Part shown: positions 17,627 to 28,460 of the stretch, one piece after another
Position numbering within the stretch: position 1 is the stretch's first letter
Layout of the letters: each line of letters opens with the position of its first letter
Source of the DNA: Streptomyces sp. Sge12
GTDB taxonomy: Bacteria; Actinomycetota; Actinomycetes; Streptomycetales; Streptomycetaceae
Length of the DNA: 64,000 bases
NCBI RefSeq assembly: GCF_002080455.1
Contig: NZ_CP020555.1
Coordinates: forward strand, 1,116,001-1,180,000
Direction of reading: 5' to 3'
Notes under the pieces: model-generated
Told to the model about the DNA's origin: nothing
Databases searched by the model: none
What the model saw: only the letters and a program-made list of their open reading frames with translations
Position numbers and translations under genes: made by a program

Positions 17627-17630
<4 letters not shown>
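16884..17630 (-). CDS. sdhB: Succinate dehydrogenase / fumarate reductase iron-sulfur subunit
   Basis: 248 residues. [2Fe-2S] ligands lie in [11 protein letters not shown] with the distal Cys in TTTCQLH; the [4Fe-4S]/[3Fe-4S] ligands are in [15 protein letters not shown] and [15 protein letters not shown]. It passes electrons from SdhA to the membrane cytochrome b subunit. The sequence is of the B-type (sdhCAB) class. Its ATG overlaps the sdhA stop (ATGA). Last gene of the operon. Confidence 0.95.
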
Positions 17631-19630
<2,000 letters not shown>

Positions 19631-19632
19631 GG

Positions 19633-20337
19633 TCAGTTCACCACTCCGGTCATGACGGCTACGGGGACGGACACGAAGCCGGCGAAGAGGACGAGGGCCA
19701 GCCCGTTGGCCAGGAACTTCAGGGTCCGGTCGCGTCGGGCGCTGCCGGCGCCGAGGGTCTGCGCCGCGCTCCAGAAGCCGTGCCGGACGTGCAGGCCGAG
19801 GGCGGCCATCGCCACGATGTAGATCGTGTTCCCGTACCAGGTGGAGAAGGTGGACAGGACGTTCTCGTACGGGTGGCCGGCCCAAGCGCGCTCGTTCACG
19901 GTGAGCGTGGTCAGGTCGAGCAGGTGCCAGACGATGAACAGGCCGAGGATGATCCCGCCCCAGCGCATGGTGCGGGTGGCGTAGCTCGCGCGGCGGCGCT
20001 TGTGGGCGTACTTCACCGGGCGCGCTCCGATGTCGCGGCGGCTGAGCTGGTACGCGGACACGGCGTGGGCGACGACGGCGGCGAGCAGCCCCACGCGCAC
20101 GATCCACAGGGCCCACTCGTGGTGCAGGAAGGGCGAGCCGAGGGTGCGCAGCCAGTGGGCGTAGCCGTTGAACTCGTCCGCCCCGAAGAAGATCTTGAGG
20201 TTTCCGAGCATGTGCACGACGAGGTAGCCGAGCATCACCAGGCCGGAGACGGCCATCACGGACTTCTTGCCGACGGAGGAGTCCCAGATGGTGCGCGTGG
20301 TGGACGGCCGTCGATCCGTCCGGGTTCCCAGAGCCAT
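19633..20337 (-). CDS. sdhC: Succinate dehydrogenase cytochrome b subunit (B-type, single large anchor)
   Basis: 234 residues with five predicted membrane helices, matching the one-subunit dihaem anchor of B-type succinate:quinone oxidoreductases. Candidate haem ligands are His in [35 protein letters not shown] and GLHVRHGFW. First gene of sdhCAB, starting 96 bp from the divergent LysR gene with a palindrome between. The operon structure suggests all three genes are controlled by that LysR protein. Because a B-type complex can also act as a fumarate reductase, direction in vivo is open. Confidence 0.93.
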   Translation of the reverse strand: MALGTRTDRRPSTTRTIWDSSVGKKSVMAVSGLVMLGYLVVHMLGNLKIFFGADEFNGYAHWLRTLGSPFLHHEWALWIVRVGLLAAVVAHAVSAYQLSRRDIGARPVKYAHKRRRASYATRTMRWGGIILGLFIVWHLLDLTTLTVNERAWAGHPYENVLSTFSTWYGNTIYIVAMAALGLHVRHGFWSAAQTLGAGSARRDRTLKFLANGLALVLFAGFVSVPVAVMTGVVN

Positions 20338-20393
20338 GTCCTCGACGGTAAGGACGAAGGTCCCGAAAGGTCCAAGACATGATGGAGCTGATA

Positions 20394-20414
20394 TCGATAG
20401 AGAACGACTATCGA
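20394..20414. promoter_or_regulatory. Palindromic operator between sdhC and the LysR gene
   Basis: Inverted repeat with 7-bp perfect arms (TCGATAG and CTATCGA) around a 7-nt spacer. It contains the T-N11-A core expected of LysR-type binding sites and lies 19 bp before the LysR start and 57 bp before sdhC. This is the expected place for an autoregulated LysR operator controlling both genes. Confidence 0.65.
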
Positions 20415-20432
20415 GGGCGGTAGCCTGGGCCG

Positions 20433-21311
20433 ATGCAGTTCCAGCAGCTCCTGTACTTCGTGGCGGTCGCGGAGACCCGGCATTTCACCCGGGCCGCGGA
20501 ACGGGTGCACGTGGCCCAGCCCTCGCTCTCCCAGCAGATCAAGGCGCTCGAACGGGAACTGGGGGCCGAGCTGTTCAGCCGGGCGCGGGGCAACATCACG
20601 CTCACCGATGCGGGCGAGACGCTGCTGCCGCTGGCCCGGCGGATGCTGGCGGACGCGGACACCGCACGGCTGGAGGTGCAGGAACTGGCGCAGCTGCGCC
20701 GGGGCCGCGTCCGGCTGGGCGCCACGCCCAGCATCTGCACGGGCTTGCTGCCGGACGTACTGCGCGCCTTCCATGACGCGCATCCGGGGATCGAGCTGCT
20801 GATCGAGGAGAGCGGCTCGCTCGACCTCGTACGGGAGCTCGCGCGCGGGGCCCTGGACCTGGCCCTCATCGCACTGCCGCTCCCGCCTTCGGCCCCGGCC
20901 CTGACGACGGTCGAGCTCCTGACGGAAGACCTCGTGGTGGTCTCGTCGGCGGACCGTCCGGCGCCCGGCGGGGGCGGCGAGCTGACCATCAGGGGGCTGC
21001 GGGAGGAGCCGATGGTGATGTTCCGGCACGGCTACGACCTGAGGGAGCTCACGGTGGCGGCCTGCCGCGCGGAGGGCTTCGAGCCGGTCTTCACCGTGGA
21101 GGGCGGGGAGATGGACGCGGTCCTTGGCTTCGTCCGGGCCGGGCTCGGTATCGCGGTGGTCCCGGCGATGGTGGCGGACCGTGCCGGGCCGAGCCTGCGG
21201 GTGACCCCCTTGGCCGGCTCCCCGCTGCACCGCACGATCGCCCTGGCCCACCGCACCGATGTGGCTCCCCCGCGGGCGGCCCGTGAGCTGCAGCGCATCC
21301 TGACCGGCTGA
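20433..21311 (+). CDS. LysR-family transcriptional regulator, divergent from sdhCAB
   Basis: 292 residues. The N-terminal winged helix-turn-helix reads LLYFVAVAETRHFTRAAE then VAQPSLSQQIKALERELG; the effector-binding domain follows from about residue 90 (RLGATPSICTGLLPDVLRAF). It most likely controls the adjacent succinate dehydrogenase operon through the palindrome just upstream of its own start. Ligand unknown. Full length; the ATG at 20433 is the natural LysR start. Confidence 0.9.
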   Translation: MQFQQLLYFVAVAETRHFTRAAERVHVAQPSLSQQIKALERELGAELFSRARGNITLTDAGETLLPLARRMLADADTARLEVQELAQLRRGRVRLGATPSICTGLLPDVLRAFHDAHPGIELLIEESGSLDLVRELARGALDLALIALPLPPSAPALTTVELLTEDLVVVSSADRPAPGGGGELTIRGLREEPMVMFRHGYDLRELTVAACRAEGFEPVFTVEGGEMDAVLGFVRAGLGIAVVPAMVADRAGPSLRVTPLAGSPLHRTIALAHRTDVAPPRAARELQRILTG

Positions 21312-21366
21312 TTCCGCCGCGGCGGCGTCGGCGGAGTCGGGGGCGCGGCCGGGGGCGGAGCGGCGG

Positions 21367-22065
21367 TCATTCCGGGGCCTGGGCCGGGGCTTGAGCGGAA
21401 GCCGGGGCGGGGGCCGGGGCGCCGTCCGGGGCTGTCGGCAGGGCCTGGTCGAGGCCTTCGGCGAGCATGCCGAAGGCCTGATCGGCATCGGCCACCGCGG
21501 CCGCGTGAGCGCCGTCGGCGCTCTGCCCGGATTCGATCCGCCGCCAGTTCAGCCGGCCCAACTCGTGGCGGACGGCCACCAGATGCATCGCCGCCAAGTG
21601 GGCGGCGAGCGGGGGCACCGCTTCGGCCTCCAGCGCTTCGGCGAGCAGCTCCACCTCTCGGTCGGTGTAGCGGGCCAGCCGGCTCTTCAGGCCGGCGGTG
21701 CTGTAGACCAGCTGCTGGAAGGCCATCACATTCGGGTGGTCGCACAGTCCGGTGATCGGGTCCCGCTCGGCCAGGGCCGTCAGGAAGTGCGCGTGCACCG
21801 CACCCACCGGCGTGCGGCCGGCGGGCCGCTCGCGCACGATGCGCGCCACCTCGTCCTGATGGTCGGCGAACCGGTCGAGCAGCAGGTCCTCCTTGCTCGG
21901 GAAGTACCGGAAGAGGGTGGGCTTGGAGACCTCGGCCGCGGCCGCGACGTCCGCCACCGACACGGCGTCGAAGCCCCGTTCCAGGAAGAGCTCCAGCGCC
22001 GTCGCCGCCAGCCGCTGACGCGTACGGAGCTTCTTGTTCTCGCGCAGACCCGTCGTGTTCTCCAT
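21367..22065 (-). CDS. TetR-family transcriptional regulator
   Basis: 232 residues. The helix-turn-helix is VSVADVAAAAEVSKPTLFRYF near residues 38-58, followed by a ligand-binding helical domain and an Ala/Pro-rich tail of about 25 residues. It is divergent from the FAD monooxygenase gene, with tandem operator-like repeats between them, so it probably represses that enzyme and itself until an aromatic or drug-like ligand binds. The ATG at 22065 is preferred to the GTG two codons earlier; no strong ribosome-binding site is visible for either. Confidence 0.88.
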   Translation of the reverse strand: MENTTGLRENKKLRTRQRLAATALELFLERGFDAVSVADVAAAAEVSKPTLFRYFPSKEDLLLDRFADHQDEVARIVRERPAGRTPVGAVHAHFLTALAERDPITGLCDHPNVMAFQQLVYSTAGLKSRLARYTDREVELLAEALEAEAVPPLAAHLAAMHLVAVRHELGRLNWRRIESGQSADGAHAAAVADADQAFGMLAEGLDQALPTAPDGAPAPAPASAQAPAQAPE

Positions 22066-22087
22066 GCGCACAGCCTAGCACAGATTC

Positions 22088-22116
22088 GTGACCGAGTTAT
22101 TTTTGTAACCGGGTTG
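22088..22116. promoter_or_regulatory. Two tandem operator-like repeats between tetR and the monooxygenase
   Basis: GTGACCGAGTTA (22088-22099) and GTAACCGGGTTG (22105-22116) match at 9 of 12 positions and repeat with a 17-bp period, each followed by a run of T. The second is itself a near-palindrome (GTAAC-CGG-GTTGC), a layout common for TetR operators. They lie 23 bp from the TetR start and 55 bp from the monooxygenase start. Confidence 0.55.
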
Positions 22117-22170
22117 CTTTTTCGGTCGGGAGCCGCTTTCCTTGAGACATCGACGAGGAGAGGACATCCC

Positions 22171-23262
22171 ATGACTGACGTACTGATCGCCGGATGCGGT
22201 CCCACCGGGCTGACGCTCGCCTGCGATCTCGCACTCGGCGGATTCGCCGTGCGCGTCATCGACCGGCGCACCGAACCGCACCACGAGTCCCGGGGCAAGG
22301 GACTGCTGCCGGGCAGCCTCGATGTCTTCCGGCGGCTCGGCGTGCTCGAGGCCCTCGAAGCCACCGGCAGCAAGAAGGTGGTCCTGCGCAAGTACTTCGA
22401 CGGCCGGCACATCAACGACACTTCCGCCGAAGGCGGTCTGCTGCTCGGGCAGTGGCAGATCGAGGCGGCCCTGCGCGACCGGCTCGCCGGACTGGGGGTG
22501 CGGGTCGAGTACGGATCGGAGCTCGCCGGCATCAGCCAGGACGAGTCCGGGGTGCGCGCGGAGCTGGCGGACGGCACCGTGATCGGAGCCCGCTATCTCG
22601 CCGGGTGCGACGGCGGGCGCAGCACCACCCGCAAGCTGCTCGGCATCCCCTTCGAGGGGAACGGCCAGGAGGAGCCCGCGATGGTCATCGGGGACGTCCG
22701 GGCACCCGGGCTCGGCCGGGACGCCTGGCACCAGTGGTTCACCTCGGACGGCGGCGGCATGCTGCTCTGCCCGATGCCGGGGACGGACAGCTTCCAGCTG
22801 CAGGCCTCTCCCGAGCGGGACGAGCGGGGCGAGCCGGTGCCCCCCTCGCTGGAGAGCTTCCAGCGGCTCTTCGACCGCCATGCCCGAGTGCCCGGGATCC
22901 GGCTCGTCGATGCCACCTGGATCTCGGCCTGGCGGGTCAACGTCCGGATGGCCACGCGGATGCGGGAGGGCCGGGTCTTCCTCGCCGGGGACGCCGCGCA
23001 CGTGCAGCCCATAGCCGGCGGGCTGGGCATGAACACGGGCATCCAGGACGCGGCCGCCCTCGGCCGGACGCTGGCCACCGCACTCACGGGGCCCGGCGGT
23101 GAGGAGGTGCTCCAGGCGTACGAGGCGGAGCGGCTGCCGGTGGTCGCCGACGTCCTGGCCGACACGGCGGAGCGGTACGAGCGGGTCCTTGAGGCCGTCC
23201 GGACCCCCGGCCGCGGTACGGAGGTCGGCATGAACCGGGCCGAGCCTCCCGCGGGAGCGTGA
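22171..23262 (+). CDS. FAD-dependent monooxygenase (aromatic hydroxylase type)
   Basis: 363 residues of the class A flavoprotein hydroxylase family. The FAD-binding GxGxxG is in IAGCGPTGLTLACDLAL, the DG motif in GCDGGRSTTRKLLG, and the GD motif in GRVFLAGDAAHVQPIAGGLG. It ends soon after the FAD domain and lacks the C-terminal thioredoxin-like domain of the 500-residue RdmE/PgaE-type enzymes, so it is the short form. It hydroxylates an aromatic or polyketide-like substrate that cannot be named. GAGGAG precedes the ATG; regulation is probably by the divergent TetR protein. Confidence 0.88.
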   Translation: MTDVLIAGCGPTGLTLACDLALGGFAVRVIDRRTEPHHESRGKGLLPGSLDVFRRLGVLEALEATGSKKVVLRKYFDGRHINDTSAEGGLLLGQWQIEAALRDRLAGLGVRVEYGSELAGISQDESGVRAELADGTVIGARYLAGCDGGRSTTRKLLGIPFEGNGQEEPAMVIGDVRAPGLGRDAWHQWFTSDGGGMLLCPMPGTDSFQLQASPERDERGEPVPPSLESFQRLFDRHARVPGIRLVDATWISAWRVNVRMATRMREGRVFLAGDAAHVQPIAGGLGMNTGIQDAAALGRTLATALTGPGGEEVLQAYEAERLPVVADVLADTAERYERVLEAVRTPGRGTEVGMNRAEPPAGA

Positions 23263-23277
23263 GGCAGCCCCGGCTGG

Positions 23278-23306
23278 CCCCCGGCCCGGACTCCAGGCGC
23301 CGGGGG
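23278..23306. terminator. Bidirectional terminator hairpin
   Basis: CCCCCGGC (23278-23285) pairs with GCCGGGGG (23299-23306) around a 13-nt loop. It lies between the convergent monooxygenase and GGDEF-EAL genes, where a two-way terminator is expected. Confidence 0.6.
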
Positions 23307-23383
23307 TCCCGCCCGCCCGTCAGCCCGTGCGCCGCCACGTCCCGCCAGGTCCCGACGGTCCCCGCCCTCCCGCGGGGTGGATG

Positions 23384-25621
23384 TCAGGAGGGCGTGGGCA
23401 CGGCGTCCGAGAGGGAGAGGGTGTGGATGCGGTCGGGGGCGCCGGGTCGGGCGTAGTACCAGCCCTGCGCGGTGTCGCAGCCGAGGGCGCGCAGCTGGGC
23501 GGCCTGGGCTCCGGTCTCCACACCCTCGACGGTGACGGCGAGTTCGAGGCTGTGGGCCAGGGCCACGATCCCCTCCACGATCTTGACGTCGACCGGGTTG
23601 GCGGGCTGCTGCTGCATCCCCTGGGTGAAGGAGCGGTCGAGCTTGAGGACGCTGACCGGCAGCCGCCGGAGGTTGGCCAGGTTCGAGTAGCCGGTGCCGA
23701 AGTCGTCGAGGGCGATGTCCACACCGAGGGCGGCGAGCCGGCGCAGCGGTTCCAGGAGTTCGTCGTCGGCTCCTATCAGGGCCGACTCGGTGACCTCCAG
23801 GCACAGCGCGCCCGGGGCGAGGCCGGACTTCTCCAGCACCGCCACGGTGTCGGCGACCAGGCCCGGGTGGTGCAGCTGGGTCGGCGAGAGGTTGACGTTG
23901 ATCCGCAGGGACGCCCCGCCGTGCTGGCGCTGCCAGATACGGGCCTGGCGGACCGCCTCCTCCAGGACCCAGCGGCCGAGCGGCACGATCAGCCCGGTCC
24001 GTTCGGCGAGCGGGATGAAGCGGTCCGGGCCGAGCACCCCGTACTGCGGGTGCGACCAGCGCACCAGGGCCTCGGCGCCGTGCACGCTGCCGTCGCGCAT
24101 GTGGACCAGCGGCTGGTACTCGATGAAGAACTCGCCGCGTTCCAGCGCCGCCGGCAGGGCGTTGGTGAGGCCGTGGCGGGTGATCGCGCGGGCATCGGCC
24201 TCGGCGTCGGCGAATTCGAAGCGGTTGCCGCCCGCCGCCTTGGCCCGGTACATCGTGATGTCGGCGCTGCGCAGGACCTCCGCCGGGGTGCGTTCCTTGG
24301 CGCGGCCCTCGACGATGCCGATGCTGCCCCGGACCGTCAGTTCCCGGCCCTCCAGCCGGATGGGCGTGGACAGGGCGGTCAGGATGCGGACCGCGAGGTC
24401 GGTGACCTTCTGCTCGGTGTCCGAGCCGGTGGTCAGGGCGACGAACTCGTCGCCGCCGAGCCGGGCCACCACCTCGCCGGGACCGGTGGCGCAGCTCTGC
24501 AGCCGGTCGGCGACCTCCACCAGCAGCCGGTCCCCCGCCGAGTGCCCGAGGCTGTCGTTGACCGCCTTGAAGCCGTCGAGGTCCAGGTAGCACAGGCCGT
24601 AGCGGTCGCCGCCGGCGCCGCCGAGGGCCTTCTCCAGCCGCTCGAAGAACAGCGTCCGGTTGGGCAGGCCGGTGAGGGCGTCGTGCGTGGCCTCGTAGCG
24701 CAGGCGCAGGTTCAGCAGCCGACGTTCGGTGGTGTCCTCCATCAGCGCCAGCTGGTACTGCGGCGTCCCGTCGGCGTCGCGCAGCAGGGACACCGTCAGG
24801 TTGGTCCAGAGCACGGTCCCGTCATGCCGGTAGTAGGGCTTCTCCACGCGGTAGCTCTCGCGCTCGCCGCGCACCAGCTCGCCGTACATCCGCCACACGT
24901 GCGGGGTGTCGTCGGGGTGCCCCCACTCGCTGACGTTGCGGCTGCGGACGTGCCCCTCCAGACCGCCGAACATCTGCAGCAGGGTGTCGTTGACCTCCAG
25001 GACGTTCCCGTCGAGGTCGGCGATGCCGATCCCGACGGCCGCGCCCTCGAAGACCGCCCGGAAGCGCTCCTCGCTCGCGTGCAGGGCCTGCTGCGCGTCG
25101 GTGCGGGCGGTCTGCGCGGAGCGCGCGATGGCTTCCTGCTCCCGGAGGGTGCGCTCGCGCAGGGCCCGGGCGTAGCCGGCCGCGATGCCGTGCTGGAGCC
25201 GGGCGCAGCGGGAGCGGTACTCCTCGGTTCCCTCGATGCCGGAGCCCTCGGGTCCGTCCGGGCCGCAGTACAGCACCAGGTACGACTCGATCACGCCGAG
25301 GGTGCCGGCCAGTGCCTCGGGGTCGGTGCAGTGCACGGCGACGAGTTCCGCCCCCACCTGCTGGGCGACCGAGGCGTCGAAGGGCCGGGCGCGCAGGGCC
25401 TCGGTGAGCGTGCGGGTGAGCGGCAGGAGGTGCCGTTCGAACTCGGTGCGGGTCAGCGAGGTCGCCGTGACCGGGAAGATCGCCCGCCCCCAGATCGTCG
25501 CGAAACGGCCGATCCGGTCCTCGATACCACCGTGCAGGGCCGACGACGCCCCGGTGACCGGTGCCGCGGTGGGCGCCGCGGCGGCTTTCGGCGCACCCGC
25601 CGTCTGTGCCGGAAGTCTCAC
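23384..25621 (-). CDS. rmdA: PAS-GGDEF-EAL cyclic-di-GMP enzyme (RmdA-like)
   Basis: 745-residue soluble protein: an N-terminal helical sensor-like region (1-180), a PAS domain (about 185-310, EERFRAVFEGAAVGIGIADL), a GGDEF domain with an intact RLGGDEF near 390, and an EAL domain with intact GAEALVRW near 515 and DFGTGYS. Both active-site motifs are complete, so it can in principle make and break c-di-GMP. Domain order and genome position match Streptomyces RmdA, a regulator of development; the name is assigned on that basis. It starts with GTG overlapping the stop of the upstream DUF574 gene (GTGA), implying coupled translation. Confidence 0.87.
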   Translation of the reverse strand: MRLPAQTAGAPKAAAAPTAAPVTGASSALHGGIEDRIGRFATIWGRAIFPVTATSLTRTEFERHLLPLTRTLTEALRARPFDASVAQQVGAELVAVHCTDPEALAGTLGVIESYLVLYCGPDGPEGSGIEGTEEYRSRCARLQHGIAAGYARALRERTLREQEAIARSAQTARTDAQQALHASEERFRAVFEGAAVGIGIADLDGNVLEVNDTLLQMFGGLEGHVRSRNVSEWGHPDDTPHVWRMYGELVRGERESYRVEKPYYRHDGTVLWTNLTVSLLRDADGTPQYQLALMEDTTERRLLNLRLRYEATHDALTGLPNRTLFFERLEKALGGAGGDRYGLCYLDLDGFKAVNDSLGHSAGDRLLVEVADRLQSCATGPGEVVARLGGDEFVALTTGSDTEQKVTDLAVRILTALSTPIRLEGRELTVRGSIGIVEGRAKERTPAEVLRSADITMYRAKAAGGNRFEFADAEADARAITRHGLTNALPAALERGEFFIEYQPLVHMRDGSVHGAEALVRWSHPQYGVLGPDRFIPLAERTGLIVPLGRWVLEEAVRQARIWQRQHGGASLRINVNLSPTQLHHPGLVADTVAVLEKSGLAPGALCLEVTESALIGADDELLEPLRRLAALGVDIALDDFGTGYSNLANLRRLPVSVLKLDRSFTQGMQQQPANPVDVKIVEGIVALAHSLELAVTVEGVETGAQAAQLRALGCDTAQGWYYARPGAPDRIHTLSLSDAVPTPS

Positions 25622-26448
25622 GCCTTGCGTCCCACGCCGCCGAAGCCCGAGAAGGCGTAGGGGTCTTCCGGCGACTCCGCGTCCGCGCCGTCCTCGGCGC
25701 GGTCGGGCCGCCAGTCGGGCATGGACACGAGGCCCGGTTCCAGCAGCTCGAACCCGTCGAAGAAGCCGCGGACCTGTTCGCCGGTGCGCATGACGAGGGG
25801 GTTGCGGATGTCCCGGTAGACGCTCACGGTGCCGCCCGCGACCTCCTCGGGGAGCGGGATCCCCTCGTACGAGGCGTGCGTGAGGATCAGCAGGCTGCCC
25901 GGGGCCAGGGCGTCGCGCAGCTCGGCGACGGCGGCGTACGGGTCGTCCGCGTCCTCCAGGAAGTGCAGGACGGCGACGAGCAGCAGGGCGACGGGGCGGC
26001 CGAGGTCGAGCAGCCGGCCCACCTCGGGGGCGGCCAGGATCTCCTTGGGCCTGCGCAGGTCGGCGGCGACGATGTCGGTGTGCTCGTCCCCGGTGAGGAC
26101 GGCGCGGCTGTGCGCGACGGCCACGGGGTCGTGGTCGACGTAGACGACGCGCGCCTGCGCCGTGGCGGCCTGGGCGATCTCGTGGACGTTGCCGAAGGTG
26201 GGGATGCCGGAGCCGATGTCGAGGAACTGGGTGACGCCCTCGTCGACGGCGTGGCGGACGGCTCGGCGCATGAATGCCCGGTTGGCCTGCATGATCTTGG
26301 GCAGTCCCGGCATGAATTCCATGGCGCGGCGAGCCGTCTGGCGGTCGACCTCGAAATTGTGGGACCCGCCCAGGTAGTAATCATAGATGCGGGACACGCT
26401 CGGCACCGATATGTCGATGCCTGGCGGGGCCCAGGCGGGGCGCTCCAT
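25618..26448 (-). CDS. SAM-dependent methyltransferase, DUF574 family
   Basis: 276 residues, typical of the large actinobacterial DUF574 family. It shows the family N-terminus PSVSRIYDYYLGGSHNFEVD, SAM motif FLDIGSGIPTFGNVHEIA, VVYVDHDPVAVAHSRAVL and HASYEG. Family members often sit beside regulatory or signalling genes, but their substrates are unknown. The ATG at 26448 has GGAG six bases upstream. Its TGA overlaps the GTG of the rmdA-like gene, so the two products are made together. Confidence 0.87.
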   Translation of the reverse strand: MERPAWAPPGIDISVPSVSRIYDYYLGGSHNFEVDRQTARRAMEFMPGLPKIMQANRAFMRRAVRHAVDEGVTQFLDIGSGIPTFGNVHEIAQAATAQARVVYVDHDPVAVAHSRAVLTGDEHTDIVAADLRRPKEILAAPEVGRLLDLGRPVALLLVAVLHFLEDADDPYAAVAELRDALAPGSLLILTHASYEGIPLPEEVAGGTVSVYRDIRNPLVMRTGEQVRGFFDGFELLEPGLVSMPDWRPDRAEDGADAESPEDPYAFSGFGGVGRKA

Positions 26449-26773
26449 CGGGGTCTCCAAGCGTTGGTCCTGCGGTCGTCCGCGCGAGGTCGGACTCCTG
26501 TCCGAGCCGAATGTACTGATCATTTCCCAACAGGGCGAGCAAAAGCGGAAATTGGCGATCCGTTCTTCGTCACACACCAAAGGCGCCACCGCGCCGGGTG
26601 AGGGAATGACCGATACCGACAAGTCCCTTATGGGAATTGGCCGCTGAGCGATCGTACCGGCCGCACGACCGTCAGGAAACTGGCTCAAACCTCTCTGGTC
26701 CTCAGTCCACCCGTTCAGGCGAACCGGGGCTGAGCCTCGCGTGCCCGGGCGCGCGCGGGCCCATGCTCCCGGG
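26449..26773. other. 325-bp divergent intergenic region
   Basis: Lies between the DUF574 and proline-rich protein genes and must hold both promoters. I see a short perfect hairpin (TCGGAC, TCCT loop, GTCCGA; 26490-26505) in the DUF574 leader and an AT-richer patch at 26510-26560. No open frame with coding character, and no promoter I can name. Confidence 0.5.
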
Positions 26774-27466
26774 GTGAACAGAGCCTGTGCCAGGCGCCTG
26801 CTGGCGGTCCCGGTCCTGCTGTGGGCGGCCTTGTCCGTCACGCCGGCCGTGGCTGATAGCCGCGCCTACGCGACGACCGACTCCGGCGACGGCCCGGCCC
26901 GCGCCGTGGTGGCCGCGGTGGCCGGCGGCAGCGACGAAGGACGCGGCCCGCGTGGCGGACATCACGGTGACGACCAGGGCTCCGACCACGGGAAACGCCG
27001 CGGGGGCGGCCACGGCGGGGGCCATCACGGCCACCCGCACTGCCCACCGCCGCCACCCCCGCCGCCCTGCCCGCCGAAGCCGCCGCCCAAGCCCACGCCA
27101 CCGCCGAAGCCGACTCCCCCGCCGCCTCCACCCGAGCCCACGCCTCCCCCGAAGCCCACCCCTCCGCCGCCACCGCCGCCGCCGAAGCCGGTACCGAAGC
27201 CGGTCCTGCCCGCGCCTCCCCCGCCGAAGCCGGCTCCCCCTCCGCCCCGCGTGGTCAGGGCCCCCGCTCCGCCACCACCCGCACCACCTGCACCACCGCC
27301 ACCACCCGCCCCGGAGGTGAAACCCGCACCGCCGAAACCGGTGGCCCGTCCCGCCTATCGCGCCGCGACCCGCAAACCCGCCGAGCACCACATCTCACCG
27401 GTGACATTCACCCTGATGACCGCCGCTCCCGCGGTGCTGGCGATCGTCGCCCTGCGCCCCCGCTAG
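26774..27466 (+). CDS. Secreted proline-rich, membrane-anchored protein
   Basis: 230 residues. N-terminal signal peptide (LLAVPVLLWAALSVTPAVADS), then a Gly/His-rich stretch (GGGHGGGHHGHPH, a possible metal binder), then about 110 residues of Pro/Lys repeats (PPPKPTPPPKP type), and a C-terminal hydrophobic helix with a short Arg tail (ALRPR). This is the design of a wall-spanning stalk anchored in the membrane. I recognise no family. The GTG at 26774 gives the best signal peptide. It is 28 bp upstream of the DUF4239 gene and in the same direction, so probably one operon. Confidence 0.7.
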   Translation: MNRACARRLLAVPVLLWAALSVTPAVADSRAYATTDSGDGPARAVVAAVAGGSDEGRGPRGGHHGDDQGSDHGKRRGGGHGGGHHGHPHCPPPPPPPPCPPKPPPKPTPPPKPTPPPPPPEPTPPPKPTPPPPPPPPKPVPKPVLPAPPPPKPAPPPPRVVRAPAPPPPAPPAPPPPPAPEVKPAPPKPVARPAYRAATRKPAEHHISPVTFTLMTAAPAVLAIVALRPR

Positions 27467-27494
27467 ACCTTCTTCCGCCTCACCAGTAACCGAT

Positions 27495-28277
27495 ATGGGA
27501 GTCATCTTGTCGGAATGGCTCGTCCTGTCCCTCGCGATGGCCGCGGCGTGTGCCGTGGTGCTGTCCATCGCCTTCTTCAACCACCGCAGGATCGGCGAGG
27601 ACGACGATCCGAACGAGACCCCGGACGTCATCGAGTACATGACGATGATGATCGGGGTGATCTACGCGATCGTGCTGGGCCTGGCGATCGCCGGCGTCTG
27701 GGAGGGCCGCGGGGCCGCCCAGGAATACGTGCGCCAGGAGGCGCAGGCCCTGCACGAGATCAGCGTCCGCTCCGAGGTCTACCCGGCCGAGGTGCGCAAG
27801 AGGATCCGCGCCGATGTCGACGCGTACGTGACCCACGTCGTGGACACGGAGTGGAAGCGGATGGCCGACCACGGCGAGCTCACCGAGCAGGGCGGGCAGC
27901 TGCTGGAACGTATCCGCCGGGACGTCACCGACTACGAGCCGCAGACCGACCACGAGGGGCAGGCGTACCAGCCGCTGGTCGACCAGGTCGCGGTGGCCGA
28001 CGACGCCCGCAGCGCCCGCGGTTCCAGTGCCGGTGCCACCATGCCGGGGGTGGTGTGGTTCGGCCTGATCACCGGCGCCCTGGTGACCGTCGGGCTGATC
28101 TTCACCCTGCAGATCAGGCGCTCGTTCCGGGAGATGCTGCTGGCGGGCCTGTTCAGCGCCCTCATCGCCTTCCTGCTGTTCCTGATCTGGGACTTCGACG
28201 CGCCGTTCGGGCGGGGCATCTCGGCCACCGCCGAACCGTTCCTCGCCCAGTTCCCCCACCTCGACCTCGGCGGCTGA
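27495..28277 (+). CDS. DUF4239 (bestrophin-like) membrane protein
   Basis: 260 residues. Membrane helices at about 5-27 and 48-66, a soluble domain with coiled-coil character (RQEAQALHEISVRSEVYP onward), then two more helices near 185-205 and 212-233. The motif YMTMMIGVIYAIVLGLAI and the WEGR after it mark DUF4239, a family with distant bestrophin likeness and no settled function. Follows the proline-rich gene; a strong hairpin terminator lies 12 bp after its stop. Confidence 0.83.
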   Translation: MGVILSEWLVLSLAMAAACAVVLSIAFFNHRRIGEDDDPNETPDVIEYMTMMIGVIYAIVLGLAIAGVWEGRGAAQEYVRQEAQALHEISVRSEVYPAEVRKRIRADVDAYVTHVVDTEWKRMADHGELTEQGGQLLERIRRDVTDYEPQTDHEGQAYQPLVDQVAVADDARSARGSSAGATMPGVVWFGLITGALVTVGLIFTLQIRRSFREMLLAGLFSALIAFLLFLIWDFDAPFGRGISATAEPFLAQFPHLDLGG

Positions 28278-28289
28278 GGGCCGCCCGCA

Positions 28290-28318
28290 AACCGGGGACG
28301 GGCCTCCCGTCCCCGGTT
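28290..28318 (+). terminator. Strong hairpin terminator after the DUF4239 gene
   Basis: Perfect 13-bp stem (AACCGGGGACGGG with CCCGTCCCCGGTT) closed by a 3-nt loop, 12 bp after the DUF4239 stop. No T-tract. Confidence 0.75.
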
Positions 28319-28460
28319 CGGCCTACGACCGTGCCCCATTCGCCCGTTCCTGATCGCGGGTCACCGCACCCGGACCTAGCGTGTCGGACATCGAGGCGCA
28401 CGACCCCCCACGTGCGGAAACCGTTCCGCGGCTGCTCCTCGGGGATCCGGAGAATCAACC

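Noticed and set aside
26838..27391. Arg/Gly-rich minus-strand frames opposite the proline-rich gene
   Set aside because: They arise from the complement of proline codons (CCN read as NGG); no ribosome-binding site or family likeness.
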